Shown: one piece after another, positions 35,610-46,981 of the stretch | How the letters are laid out: the number at the start of each line of letters is the position of its first letter | Position numbering within the stretch: the stretch's first letter is position 1 | Source of the DNA: Mesocentrotus franciscanus | Taxonomy: Eukaryota; Echinodermata; Echinoidea; Camarodonta; Strongylocentrotidae | DNA length: 64,000 nt | Assembly: GCA_037976565.1 (NCBI GenBank) | Contig: CP137674.1 | Span: 6,188,198 to 6,252,197 of the forward strand | Direction: 5' to 3' | Translations under genes and position numbers: made by a program | Notes under the pieces: model-generated | Seen by the model: only the letters and a program-made list of their open reading frames with translations | The model's database searches: none | What the model was told of the DNA's origin: nothing

Positions 35610-36236
35610 CCATGTGAGTCCAAAAAAAATTCACTCAGAAAATTGTCATTTATTTTAAAAGGCTGCTATGAACGAAAGGTTATTATACTTGTTTCGAAAG
35701 AGTGTTATCTCCCGAATCGTTTGGTATCATTTTTGTGTGATATGTGTTTACGCTTGGATGAACAGGAGACATTGTTTGCGATAGTGCCAAAATCGACTTG
35801 CGCAAAAGTATCAAAGTGAGAGAATGGATTGAATGTATCAAATGAGATGCATTGCATTTGCTTTTTGCAGAAACAAAGCCACACACACACACACAAACGC
35901 GCGCACAAATGTTCTTTGATATTTGATATTTGATATTAGATATGTGTGGCATGATTAATTTTGTTAGGGATGTTATTTGGATCTGCAAAGACCTAAGTGA
36001 TACCCAAATCCAAGTTGTTTTATTCCAACATCACATGTTTTACTTTGGCGCAAGTCGATTTTTGCATCTCAAACAATGTCTCCTGTTCATCCGAGCGTGA
36101 AAAGATACCACACACAAATGATACCAAATGATTTGGGATAAAACACTCTTTCATGTAAAATAATTAACCGTTCATAGATGATTTTTTTATAATAATTTGC
36201 AATTTTCTGGGTGTAACTTTTTTTTGACTCACACTG
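35610..36236. mobile_element. Tc1/mariner-like foldback MITE (TA duplication)
   Basis: The 627-bp element has inverted arms of about 210 bp beginning near TGTGAGTC then a run of A, and is flanked by TA (35608-35609 and 36237-36238). Unit B has the empty site. A (CA)n run and a TTGATATT repeat are in the loop. There is no transposase ORF. TA duplication and long A-rich arms suggest a Tc1/mariner derivative. Confidence 0.85.
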
Positions 36237-36243
36237 TACTTAC

Positions 36244-36322
36244 CGCATGCTGATTGTCCTATGAGTGTGACATACAAGAAAATAAACCAGCGTAAAAATG
36301 TTCCACACATGTTTATGTCCAT
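36244..36322 (-). CDS. first exon encoding a signal peptide, copy C (partial gene)
   Basis: The minus-strand exon from ATG 36322 codes 26 residues: MDINMCGTFLR, then WFIFLYVTLIGQSAC. It ends in phase 1 at a perfect donor (TGC G|GTAAGT). Compared with copy B there are four residue changes, none breaking the hydrophobic core. A foldback MITE starts at intron position 8, leaving the donor intact. The sequence upstream (36325-37330) is conserved with the other copies. No downstream exon was found before block X'. Confidence 0.65.
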
Positions 36323-37914
36323 CGCTCTTCACAAAGAAAACACTTAACCATGAACTAAAGACGGTAATATCCATTTACAAGCAAGACAAGTAGAATGTTC
36401 TCGTTATCTCCATACATTTTTGTGATAGCATCCGATTTGCTTCCTTAATTTTTCCTTCCTCTAAACAATTAGAAATATTTTCATTGCATACTGCTTCCTG
36501 GTTCATTCTGATTAATGCCTCAGTCACAAGGTCAAACCGACGGATTCTTAACCGTGGGTGGTAGTGTGACTCTTGCTTTGGTCTGTTGTCGATAATCTGA
36601 TGTTGGTATCGTTGGTATGACGGGGGTATAACTTGGTATTATGTTTGCCTAGTTGATAATGCCTACAAGAAGCTATAGGCTATAAAGACCGCTGCCATGG
36701 CTCGGCCGTTCAAAGGGCACCTGTATTGAAACAAAAGGTATATTTTGTTTGTTTTGAAATATTATAGAGCATTGCTAACAGGGAAACGAGGTAAACTTTT
36801 AAGAAGGCAAAGGGCAAAGATTGATACCGTCAAGTTCGTTATGAATACGCATCAGCATCTCCAAACATTTCCAAAGAGATCGATTACTGACGAAAACTTG
36901 TGGGTAATATATTTTGTATTCTGTCTGTTGTTGGTCTGTTGTCAGTTTCTTAAAACTACAGCTTACTGTACGATCTGACTACCATCTGATCTTGAAAGAA
37001 CTTGCAATATCATTTGAAACGAACATTATTATTATTAGATAAGATTAGATTATTATTATTATTAGATATTAGCTTTCTTTAGAGGAGAAGAACAAAAAAA
37101 AAATCGAAATCAGCTCAGAATCGTGGTGACATCAGATCAGTAGTACGATTGTGTACGATTTAATGCCGATTCAGCTTTTATTCTGACTAGAAAACTTAAA
37201 TACACTATATTTCCGGTTGTTTGAATGTTTATCAACGTTAATCAGGAAGATTACGTTGTGGGTTGTTGTTGTTGTTGTTTTTTCCATATCGAGCATAATT
37301 GCCATTTCTTCAAAAATCGGATCGCAGGCGGATTGTGTAAAATGCATTTGAGATTAGAATCTAACTGGGGTATTACACGTTATACTGGTCTCCTGCAACC
37401 CGTTATATGGCATGCTTTATTTTGTTAGTTTCATGCTACATTACTTCCTCATCAGGGGTGTCGCTAGGACTGTTGGGATGGAGGGGGAATAATAGACAAG
37501 TTAACAACAAATGGAAAGAGAAAGTTGCATTGAACCTGTACTTTCAGTTATACATTATATAATTCAAGTAAGGTGATGTTTCAAGTAACCTTTAATTATG
37601 ATGTTGTGTTTATACCTTGTCCATGGTTGCTTTTGGAGGCATGTTTGTACAGAGAATTGATATCACTAAATGAAAGAAGTAACAAAATAATTATTTTAAA
37701 ACAATTTAGAAAAAAGAAATATTGAGTACAAGACTCTAACCTGGTCAATTTTTTGTAATCTACCGACAGACATGACAGAGCAAGGTGCCCCACACCCCTA
37801 TCTATCCCCTATGCCCATGCCCTCCACCTGCCACCCCCCCCCTCATTTTTCAAGGATGTTATACCCACAAAAAGTGTGGACGGTTTCCAGAGATAGTGTT
37901 GAAAATGATTTACG

Positions 37915-39215
37915 TAGTAAATTTAGTACAAAGTTTCTTGTCATGATTTTTAATTATGCATGTGCTTTCATGTACATGTACGTGTGTATTGTAACATATA
38001 AAACATATTGCAAAACGGAATTTGGATATACATATGCATATAATTATTATAGATTATTGAATTTTAAAAATCTAGAAACACAAAGATGGCTTTTTAAACT
38101 AGGAATAAAGATAGAATACGACAGACAGAAAAAATAGGGGGATACGGATACAGAAAGAGAGAGACAAAGGAGAAGTAGGAAAAGATGCAAGACTGGATAC
38201 ATACGTCTATGAAATGAAAGGCAGGAGACAGAGACACGCAGAAAAAAAGGGCGCAATTTCAATCTGTGTAGGCCTATAATTTATTTTGATTTCCCGTTCG
38301 AGAGACCCATATTTTATTGCTAATTTTAAATGAAATCAAGCATGCCAATATACTATTTTCTTTCATGTGATATCATTTCAACTATTAAATTGAAACTGTA
38401 TCCTGCTATTGATCATGGTGCATTGAACACTTAATGCAGTAGACTGTAACACTCTTTCTATTCCCTTTTTACTTTCAGTCCATTCTGGATTTCTCTGCTC
38501 CCCTCTCTCTCTCTATCTCTCTATCTCTCTATCTCTCTATTTCTCTATTCATCTAAGTTTCCATATACCTCCTCCCTCTGTTCCTCTTCCTTCTCCACCA
38601 TCTTTTTTCTCTCAGCTCCTCGATTCCCGCCCCCCCCCCCCATCTCTCTCTCTCTCTCCTCCTTCTCCTCTTCTCATCCTTCTCCACCATCTTTATCCTC
38701 TCAGCTCATCGATTTCCCCGCCCACCCCGCCTTTCTCTCTCTCTCTCTCTCTCTCCTCCTCCTTCTACTCTTCCTCTGTCCTTTCCCACTTTCAACATCT
38801 CTTTTATTTGACGAGTCTAGGCTCATTCAAATATGACATGGCAAATCCTCAGCGAGTTCTGTTTTCTTTTTTTAATGAGGTAAAGTATAATTACATATAA
38901 CCAAAGACGTTGAAATATACATGTATATAGCACAAAGCTCAGTTTATACGCGCAAGTCATTTGTTGCGCGCAGTTACCATTCATTTACACGTTAAAAAAA
39001 ACAGCGCCTATGTTTTTGCGGCGGTTTACCGTGCCACATCTGAACATGCCTTTATTCTCTAAGGCGTACCTATCACATTGAAGCGCTTCTTGACTCGTAT
39101 GACCTGACCATTTCCCCAAAATTCATGCATCCTGAAATATGCGAGTAATTACTTCATGATATTGATTAAATCTAGGGAAAGAACAAGGGGGAAAAAAGAA
39201 CATTGCAAACAGAAA
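37915..39215. repeat. duplicated block Z' in unit C
   Basis: Paralog of 15655-16560. It adds a TC-rich stretch (38460-38780) in which CTCAGCTCCTCGATTCCC-like text recurs three times between (TC)n runs. No gene is seen. Confidence 0.8.
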
Positions 39216-39330
39216 TATGTGAGTAAATATTGAAATGTTAAAGATCTTGAACAGTATAAATGGTTGACCTTTGTACGCCGTTTTAATGACTTTGAAAAAC
39301 GGGAAGTATATCGCCAAAATGTCGAATAAA

Positions 39331-39510
39331 GTGTGTGTGTAATTGGGATTTTACAGACATGTATCAATCAGATATGATTATTTACGTCTGGGGACCGACC
39401 TTTAACGTCACCATCCGAAAGACGTGACTCAGTTTCGAACCTGCGCCCTCTGCTGAATCAGTTTGTAACTTCCATTGTTAGCTGGGTTACAGGCGCACGC
39501 CACAACGCCC
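39331..39510 (-). mobile_element. SINE with 7SL-like head, full copy
   Basis: On the minus strand the 180-bp unit begins GGGCGTTGTGGCGTGCGCC, then TGTAACCCAGCTAAC. That resembles the 5' domain of 7SL RNA and Alu (GTGGCGCGTGCCTGTA then GTCCCAGCTA). A B-box GGTTCGAAAC follows, then a central block (GGATGGTGACGTTAAAGG) of the kind shared by widespread animal SINEs, and a CA-rich tail. It is the empty-site reference for the 23884-31441 transposon. The 7SL origin is inferred from about 30 bases. Confidence 0.65.
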
Positions 39511-39889
39511 TGATTTGATCGGCTATTTATATATGATTTTTTTAAAGCAGATATTTACTTATGTAATTTCACTAAGTGGTTTAGTTTTGTTTCATTCATT
39601 TTTGCTTGGTCCTTTTCCACATCAAATCACTGAATCTCAAACAGTTTTTAAGGTCGATTCCAAAATACGATTGATGATCGTGATCATCATCTTTTATCAT
39701 CATCATCATCGGAAAAGGAAGAAAGAAAACAGTGGCGGATCCAGGTGGGTGGCGAATTGGCTGCCTAAAAAAGGTGAGAGCGATGAAAAAAACAAAAAGG
39801 AAAAAAGGAGGTAACAGAGAAAAAGAGAGGAAAAGAAGAACAAACAAAGGAACCCCCGCTAAAAAAAATATGTATACATATATTAGCTA

Positions 39890-40660
39890 TTATATACCTC
39901 ACTTTAGTAATCTAGCCATCTGATTGGTCGAAATTGGAGTCGTGATTTAAAGCCATGCCCCACTCACATGGAAAAGCAATAGCAATAGCCCACAGGGAAT
40001 AGTTATAAATTTGTACCCTCATGTTCATCCTCCTGCGATCCCCATCGGTTTTCGTGTTAAAATTGTCTTTGTGCGAGCGCGGACACCTTACATTTGTGCG
40101 ATGATTTAGTCGCTAGATTTTAGGTTTTTTAATTGCATTGCGCAGCGCAGACGACCGCCGATCTCGATTGTAGCCAGGCCTAGATCTACATGAAATGACG
40201 AGATGACGCCCCTTTGGAAATAAAGAGATAAACCTGCTCTTTCATATGACACCTCATTCTTGAGTATAACCTTCAGGGTCACAAGCAATAAAGGTTTGAA
40301 TCTCGATTTGGAAATGATTAAATTGACCAATTTGGCATGATCGCGCAATGCACGTAAACTGCATAGGGTTATGTGCGTGCAATCTCAATGGCCAACTGAG
40401 CTACCTGCAACAGTGCAAGTTTATCAACACAGATTTGATTACCATGATTGACCTTGTATTCTATGACCCTGTTTTCAGTATATAAAAGTTATAATGACTG
40501 CTTTAATATTCGAGGCATAGTTGTTTTTTGGGGCTCTCGGGGAGGTTACATCGTGCCATCACCCCTCGGCACGCAACGGGGTGATAGCACAATGTAATCT
40601 CCCCTTGAGCAATAAAAACAACTATGTCTCATAGCAGTCATTATTACTATACTGATACTG
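39890..40660 (+). repeat. left member of an inverted repeat pair, with internal hairpin
   Basis: It opens TCTAGCCATCTGATTGGTCG and AGTCGTGATTTAAAGCCATG, then GTGCGAGCGCGGACACC, and ends with a hairpin (ACTGCTTTAATATTCGAGGC ... CTCATAGCAGT) at 40495-40640. The reverse complement, diverged, is at 42880-43405. No ORF is conserved. Confidence 0.65.
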
Positions 40661-41460
40661 AATCACGGGTCAGGAAAATACTCAATTAGATGGAAACCCA
40701 ACCCCACTGCAAGCTTTGCGTAATGCGTGCTTAACTATATAAATCCATGGCGGATCAAGGGAGCGAATCGGCGGCGACTCTCCCCTTTTATTTGGGGGGG
40801 GGGGTCCTAACAAAAAGAAGGAACAGGGAGAGGAAAAAGGGGGAACTAAAGAGAGAGAGACTGAAGAATTAGGAGAAATGAAAGACAACAGAAGGTAAAA
40901 GAGAAGAAGATAGAGAAAAGAGGAAAGGGAGAGAGAGAGAGAGAGAGGGGGAGATAGAGCGAGAGCGAGAGAGAGAGAGAGAGAGAAAGAGGAGGTTAGA
41001 GAGACTACTAAAAAAGGAAGAACATGAAACTTTAATCTACACTTACAAATTACGTTTACGACAAGTTGGCTCGACATTTGCCTATTACCTATGGGGCAAA
41101 GTAGATTTTTGAGACATGGAATGTTTTAAACGGTTGTTGGGTATCAAAGTGTTAAGGGCACCTCCCTTGAAATTATGCTGCTGAAAATAAATGGCTGCCA
41201 TATATAACTACTGTAGAACGATTTTTGAGATTAAATTGTAAGGGAATCCCCATTTCACCATGTGTGAGGTGTGAAATCAAGAGAAATTTTGGGGTGGGGG
41301 TAATATCTTGTGTAGGGCATAGTGTGTGTTCAGAAACAATGTAGGCTATCGGTCGAGTGATACATAAAATAAGATCTGGATCCAGGTGATAGTCATGATT
41401 TTCAGTCTGAGTCATGAAGATAATATATGGTGGAGTTCAGAATTCACACCCTACCCACTT
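40650..41460. repeat. repeat R, uninterrupted copy
   Basis: Same order as 23585-23843 plus 31584-31960, without the SINE and transposon. It includes a long GA-rich run (40810-40995), which generates the Leu/Ser ORF on the minus strand. Confidence 0.7.
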
Positions 41461-42599
41461 CTGTGACACCCCCCCCCCCACCCTATCCTCCTCCTTAAAA
41501 ACACTTTGTGCAAAGCAATATTCATTAATTAAATTGCAAACGATAAAGACATCAAAGAATCTTCACACATCATTTGAAAACTCATGGTACATTATATTGA
41601 AAATGCCTGTCAGTACATGGTCTATAATTCTTGCCGTCCCGCCCCCTCTCCTCTCTCTTAATTTCAAAACTGTGGCCTCATCCAATAATTAAAAGTATTG
41701 TTTGCGTACTAAAAATACTAAATTTAGGCAATCAATGACATATTTGATATCTCTATATAATACCTGGACGCCTTTGGTTCAAAATGTGTACGTCTGCTAC
41801 ATTTTTATTTTACAGAACTGAAGAGAGACATTGGTGAAAGTCATAAAAACCTGTAACCCAACGCCACTACCGCTTCTATGACCCCTGTTACACATACCTC
41901 TGAAAGTGGACTCCGGAGGCGGCTCGACGTATGTGTATTAATATCAACTTTTTGAAAAGCCGGACTGAGGCCGCCTCCATCCCAGTCCACCAACCCCCAC
42001 CCCCACCAAATTATGTATTCTGTTATCAATATTTGTCTTCAAACACATCTTTTTTTTTTAAAGAGTGTCTTTAATAAATCACATCCCTCTTTTACATTAT
42101 GATACAATTTAAGTGGAATTTTGCCTTCAAATTTTGTTGCAAACGTGGGGCTCCCAAAGACTTTAGAGGGGCTTTAAAGAAGAAAAATCGGAGCGGAATA
42201 CAAATTCTGAACCCAAACCGTCCAGTATCTCCCAGTTTGGTACTGCTTTTAAATCACATATCTCTTTTGAATTCTGGGCCCCGTCTTATATAAAGTTGCT
42301 AATCTAAACTGATGAGCCTAATAATACTCGGTGTCCAAACCAATTTCATATTGAAACCAATTGACCAGTCCGTATTAAAACAGTGGCGTATAAATGAATT
42401 TTGGCGCCCATAGCAATCAATGAAGCTACGACACCTACCCCCTTCCCACTGCCCAAATGTATCAATACGTAACTGATCAAGCGAGGGAGCAAGGCGACCG
42501 GCTTAGTGAATTCGCAAGGGAGCTCAGCGATCGAGTAGTAGGCCTATGTAGAGTTTCGTATTTTAAACATAGATAAGTGGTTTTCTATTTATTCCTCCT

Positions 42600-42840
42600 T
42601 TTCTCCGCTCACCCTTTCTCTCTTTAACACTTTTTGCGCCCCCTATATAATAATGTTATGTTGTCGCATACTGCAAAGTATTAAGTGTAGTGTATCACAT
42701 TGATTCATGTTTAATGTATGTACTCATGTTCATGTCTATGTGACTATTTATATTCTTTTTTCTACTGCGCCATGAGCATCACGTAATGTGATGAATACCG
42801 GCGCATTGTAAGTGTTCAACTTATTATTATTATAAACATT
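42600..42840 (+). mobile_element. retroelement 3' end fragment with ATT tail
   Basis: The text TGCGCCATGAGCATCACG, TGAATACCGGCGCATTG and TAAGTGTTCAACTTATT is followed by an (ATT)n tail, like the 3' ends of CR1/L2-type elements and their SINEs in many invertebrates. The 5' limit is uncertain. Confidence 0.4.
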
Positions 42841-42879
42841 GATTAAGAAAAGTTAGAATAGTAATATAGATATATTGAC

Positions 42880-43405
42880 TGCTATGAGAGGCATAGCTGT
42901 TTCTATAGGCTCAAGGCGGCGCGCCTTGGGGTCATGGCAGGATGCAACGTCCCCGACAGCCTGTATAGAAACAGCTATGCCCTGAATATCAAAGCAGTCC
43001 GTATATCTTTTATATACCGAATTCACAAACAAATCTACAAAGAATTCTTGCCTTATCCTTTTCTTGAGTAAAGATTGGTTAAAAAATCATAGAAAATCTG
43101 AGACACTGTGTTAATCTTCGTTTGAAAGTTGCCTAGTGTTGCGATCATGCGGGAATCGCACACACTAAGCGACCAAAACGCACACACACTGTATGGTATC
43201 CGCGCTCGCACAAAGAAACTTTGTACACGTAAACTAATGGGGATCTCAGCATTTTAACTATTTGGCCCGTTACCCGGGGAAACGGGCATCTTTCTCATGA
43301 ACTATTGACCGCTACAGTTGTACGTTTCTTTACGGGCATGGCTGAAATCACGACTCGAATTTCGACCAATAAGATGGCTAGATTTATTCAACATACTAAA
43401 GAGAG
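42880..43405 (-). repeat. right member of the inverted repeat pair
   Basis: Reverse complement of parts of 39890-40660. It carries the hairpin GGCATAGCTGTTTCTATA ... TAGAAACAGCTATGCC and the outer TCTAGCCATCTTATTGGTCG. Confidence 0.65.
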
Positions 43406-43409
43406 GTAT

Positions 43410-45000
43410 AAAAATAATAATACAATCAATTTATATAGCGCTTGTGACATAAAGGTTTCAAAGCGCTGACACAAGTCAAGGTTTCTCCAAGAAAAATCAA
43501 ATTTAGTAATGGAATTAAAATTACTTAAATTACCAAGAAAATAAAATATTACTAAGTACATAACTGTACAAATTAACATTACTTAAATTACCAAGAAAAT
43601 CAAACATTACTAACATTACTAAAGAAATTAAAGGCGCACAATCCCGCCATTGTAGTTATCGCTGCTCTCGTCATCGCCATCTTGGTTTCGAAGATCGACT
43701 TCTGATTTGCATACAGCTGTCAATCAAAGTGCTTGTGTATAAATCATTCGCGACCAGAAAAAGACCATTCACTGGCGGGGAAATGCATTTTATGAGGGAC
43801 AATTGTTTTGCTAAATGTCTGTGATTTACATCAAATAAATGGAAATTAAATCTTTATGAACCATTCCTTACTGATCTTTGGCTGTCTCAAAGTGTTATAA
43901 TGCGTATATTTATTCAGATATATCCTTTTTTTCATGCATTGATTGTAATATATGGAGGGAAATGCCCTTCGTAGTAGTGGAATATGCCACACCCCTAGAC
44001 ATTGGGTTTTGGGCTCGTCGATTAGGCATAAGGGGTATTCAGAAATTATACCCACAAAATAAGGGATGGAGTCGGGCTAAGTCATGTATTGACAAATGTG
44101 ATTATATTTCCTTGTATTGATAAAATATTACATTGCTTTTTTGGCCTAAATTGCGGTACTCAAATTTTCTGCTAGTCTTTTATCTATCTTCCAGTTCAAA
44201 ATTTCCCCTTGTCTCAAAATGGAATGTCTCAAAATGATACGATCCTATCGATAACGCTGGGCCAGCTGGGCTTAGGCGCGGGGAAAGTCGAACAGGATGA
44301 CGCATCGTTGATGAATGCTAAGAATTAGGCTTGCCAACCAGGCAACGTTTGTAATAAGCTGAGAAAATGTTCTTTGATAATGAGAAATATCGAGTTTTGG
44401 TAGGATTTCACAATATCATAATTATTTCATAAATAATTGTTGAATATCTGAATCACGATGAGCCTTTATTGCAAGATGTAAAAGCAGCCACAAATACATT
44501 GAACACCATAATGGACTGGTAACTTAGACTAGTACAGTCCATGTTGCATTAGTTGCCTAGTAACCAAAGACAAAGTAAGGAATGTAGGTCAGTTCATCGA
44601 CCGAGTTTTCCTTTATATATTGTTGAATATAAATACATAAAACAAATCTAATCTTCTTCTGAAGAATGTCTTTCTTTGGCTCGATTACTGCATGGATTTA
44701 ACTTTCTCCCTTATTTCCATTGTATTTCTTTAGTGAATGTATAATTTAAAGAAATTATATGAATGTGATATTTGTTCTTTAAAGAAATTTTTGCTAAATT
44801 ATTTCATATAACTGTTTTTTGGGGGAGGTGGGGGGAAGGGGGGGGGGGAGCATTTCCATTTCTGACTAATGATGTAAAAAAAAAAAATAGGGTCTATATT
44901 AGCCTAGTAGATTCTACTTCCGTAGTAGACTAGATTTAGGTCTAGTTTGTACGGTTAGTACGGTATGTATTTCCCATTCACCTTCCACCCTCACTCCATC
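43410..45000. other. no gene seen
   Basis: AT-rich spacer. A short tandem (ATTACTTAAATTACCAAGAA) occurs twice near 43520-43610. A G-rich run is at 44820-44850. ORFs here are short and unrecognisable. Confidence 0.4.
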
Positions 45001-45115
45001 TCTTTCTCAACCTCATATTTCCATTTTCATCTTGAATGTTTTTTTCTCGGTAAGGGAAGTCGTAGTCCTGAACAGAATTGTTTAAACTATGTTCTATATA
45101 TTTCTTATTTAAAAT

Positions 45116-46141
45116 ATGGCCTCATCAAATAACTTTCCATTTCATTCCTTACGGGGTGACGATTTTATCTCCGCCCAATCTACAATACATGCACAGCGCG
45201 ACGATAACTCTATTAGAATAGAGCACACGCGTGCGGACCAATATGAGCTAAATGCTACAAGTCGTTTATGCGAACAAACTCCTGAATATTTTTACCATAT
45301 TGACCACAATGATAATACTACAGCACCACAAACTAGCAAATATTACACAATAAATCAATTTACTGAAGATATTATTCCAAAACAACAAGAAGCACTCTCC
45401 TGCTTTCACCTAAACATCCGAAGCTTAAGTAAAAACTTAGACCAATTTAAGTACTTAGTTGAAAATATATCTTCACCCCTATCTATAATTGGCCTAAGTG
45501 AAACATGGCTTCGCGATGAACCTCACCCAATTTATAACTTGCCTGGCTATAACTTCATTTCAAATAATCGAAAAGACAAAATCGGAGGTGGTGTTGCGTT
45601 ATATGTCTCTTCAAATATTAACTACAATTCTATATCTCAACTGAATCTCATGTCAAGCTCGATTGAAAGTATATTTATTGAAATTACGATAGAAGGCAAA
45701 TGTGTGATCGTTGGATCAAATCACCGTCCACCAAATTCTCCGCAGAATGACTTCTTTATCCTGTCTCAGAATATTACTATCATCAGAATATATGAGAAAC
45801 AAATCTTGCATAATAATGGGTGACTTCAATATAAACCTCCTTAAAGTAGAAGATTTTTTTCTGTCAGGATTTCTTAGACACTATGTTTACACACTCACTC
45901 ATTCCTTTAATTAACAAACGTACACGCATCACGAATTCTTCAGCAACACTCATAGACAACATATTTTCAAATCATCAAACACACGCTTCTACGGGTATAA
46001 TTTTGACCGACATCAGCGACCACTTCCCAATATTCTCGTTCACACCCTTCCCCAAGGGCAAGGACAAATCTCAAAAATTGGCGATGGAACGTCGCAAACT
46101 TACAGAGGATAATATCAACAAGTTTAAACAAAATTTAAGTA
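45116..46141 (+). pseudogene. LINE ORF2, endonuclease part
   Basis: From ATG 45116 the frame gives an N-terminal region, then an exonuclease-endonuclease-phosphatase fold: CFHLNIRSLSKN (active-site Asn), IIGLSETWLRDE (catalytic Glu), GGGVALYV, VGSNHRPPN (usually YRPP), then IIMGDFNINL in a second frame and TLIDNIFSN with ISDHFPIF (terminal SDH) in a third. Two frameshifts, near 45770-45820 and 45850-45890, break the ORF. The endonuclease nicks target DNA for target-primed reverse transcription. It joins directly to the RT part when the nested element is removed. Confidence 0.85.
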
Positions 46142-46155
46142 TTAACACTTTGGAG

Positions 46156-46223
46156 ACGACGGGCTTCTACAGAAGCCGAGCGAGTTGTTAAGTCTGTGAC
46201 GACGGGCTTCTACAGAAGCCGAG
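46156..46223. repeat. duplicated 26-bp hairpin at the element's left end
   Basis: GACGACGGGCTTCTACAGAA followed by GCCGAG occurs twice, 44 bp apart. The CGGCTTCTACAGAAGCCG part is palindromic and could be a transposase-binding site. Confidence 0.7.
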
Positions 46224-46779
46224 ATATATCCCTAATATGTTGACAAAGTTTTCCAGCTTATTAGTAGTTATTATGTGCTAAAGTTCTTTGAAGTATTATT
46301 TAGATATATTCATTCATCTCATCTATCAAAAAAATAATAAAGTTACGTAGAAAAAAATCGAGAAAAAGTGATATCATTTCAACTTTACCCTTCGGATCGA
46401 AAAAGGCCCTCGAAATACCCGTACAGCTGGAGGCGGACGCGTACGCGCGCGTCCGTTCTATATTCTTGCCAGGATTCTTGCTCGAACATAGCGCATGCGC
46501 AGATCATTTGGAAATCTGGCCCAGCTATACAGCTAAGTTACGTAAGAGGAACAATAGACGTGGCCGAAGGTAAAGGTCGTTGTCATGGTTATAAACTCCA
46601 ACAATAGAAGAGCGGAAATAAGGTATTAGGGTATAGATTTATTCACAATGATCCTTGTATACTGTACAAGGGTACATGTATATTGGGTTAAGATAACCTT
46701 TTTTTTGGGGGGGTCTTGTTGTTTTGCAGTTGTCGTTACTGTTTTCCGAAGTACCGTCCCAAACAAAAAAATTGTTATT

Positions 46780-46949
46780 ACAAAAATAACGTAGAACCAG
46801 ATTTTACCCTATTTGAAATAATAATTCAAAGATATAACAATCATGCAAGATAAAAGAATGAGCAAAAAGATGTGATGATGCAAAATGTCATAAACAAACA
46901 GATGATTATGAGAAATTATTGTTTCTCTCTCTTTTCCTCTCTCTGTATG

Positions 46950-46981
<32 letters not shown>

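Larger units (their letters stand above)
35160..37770. repeat. duplicated unit C, first-exon block
   Basis: Paralog of units A and B. It contains signal-peptide exon C and a 627-bp foldback MITE (35610-36236). Its right end (37330-37770) matches unit A at 2160-2416, 3188-3230 and 9000-9190, and so shows the pre-insertion state of both LTR elements there. Confidence 0.85.

Noticed and set aside
40682..41077. 131-codon Ser/Leu ORF
   Set aside because: Translation of a GA-rich run in repeat R.
43640..43740. Possible exon in a less AT-rich patch (GCCATTGTAGTTATCGCTGC)
   Set aside because: No splice sites in phase and no recognisable product.
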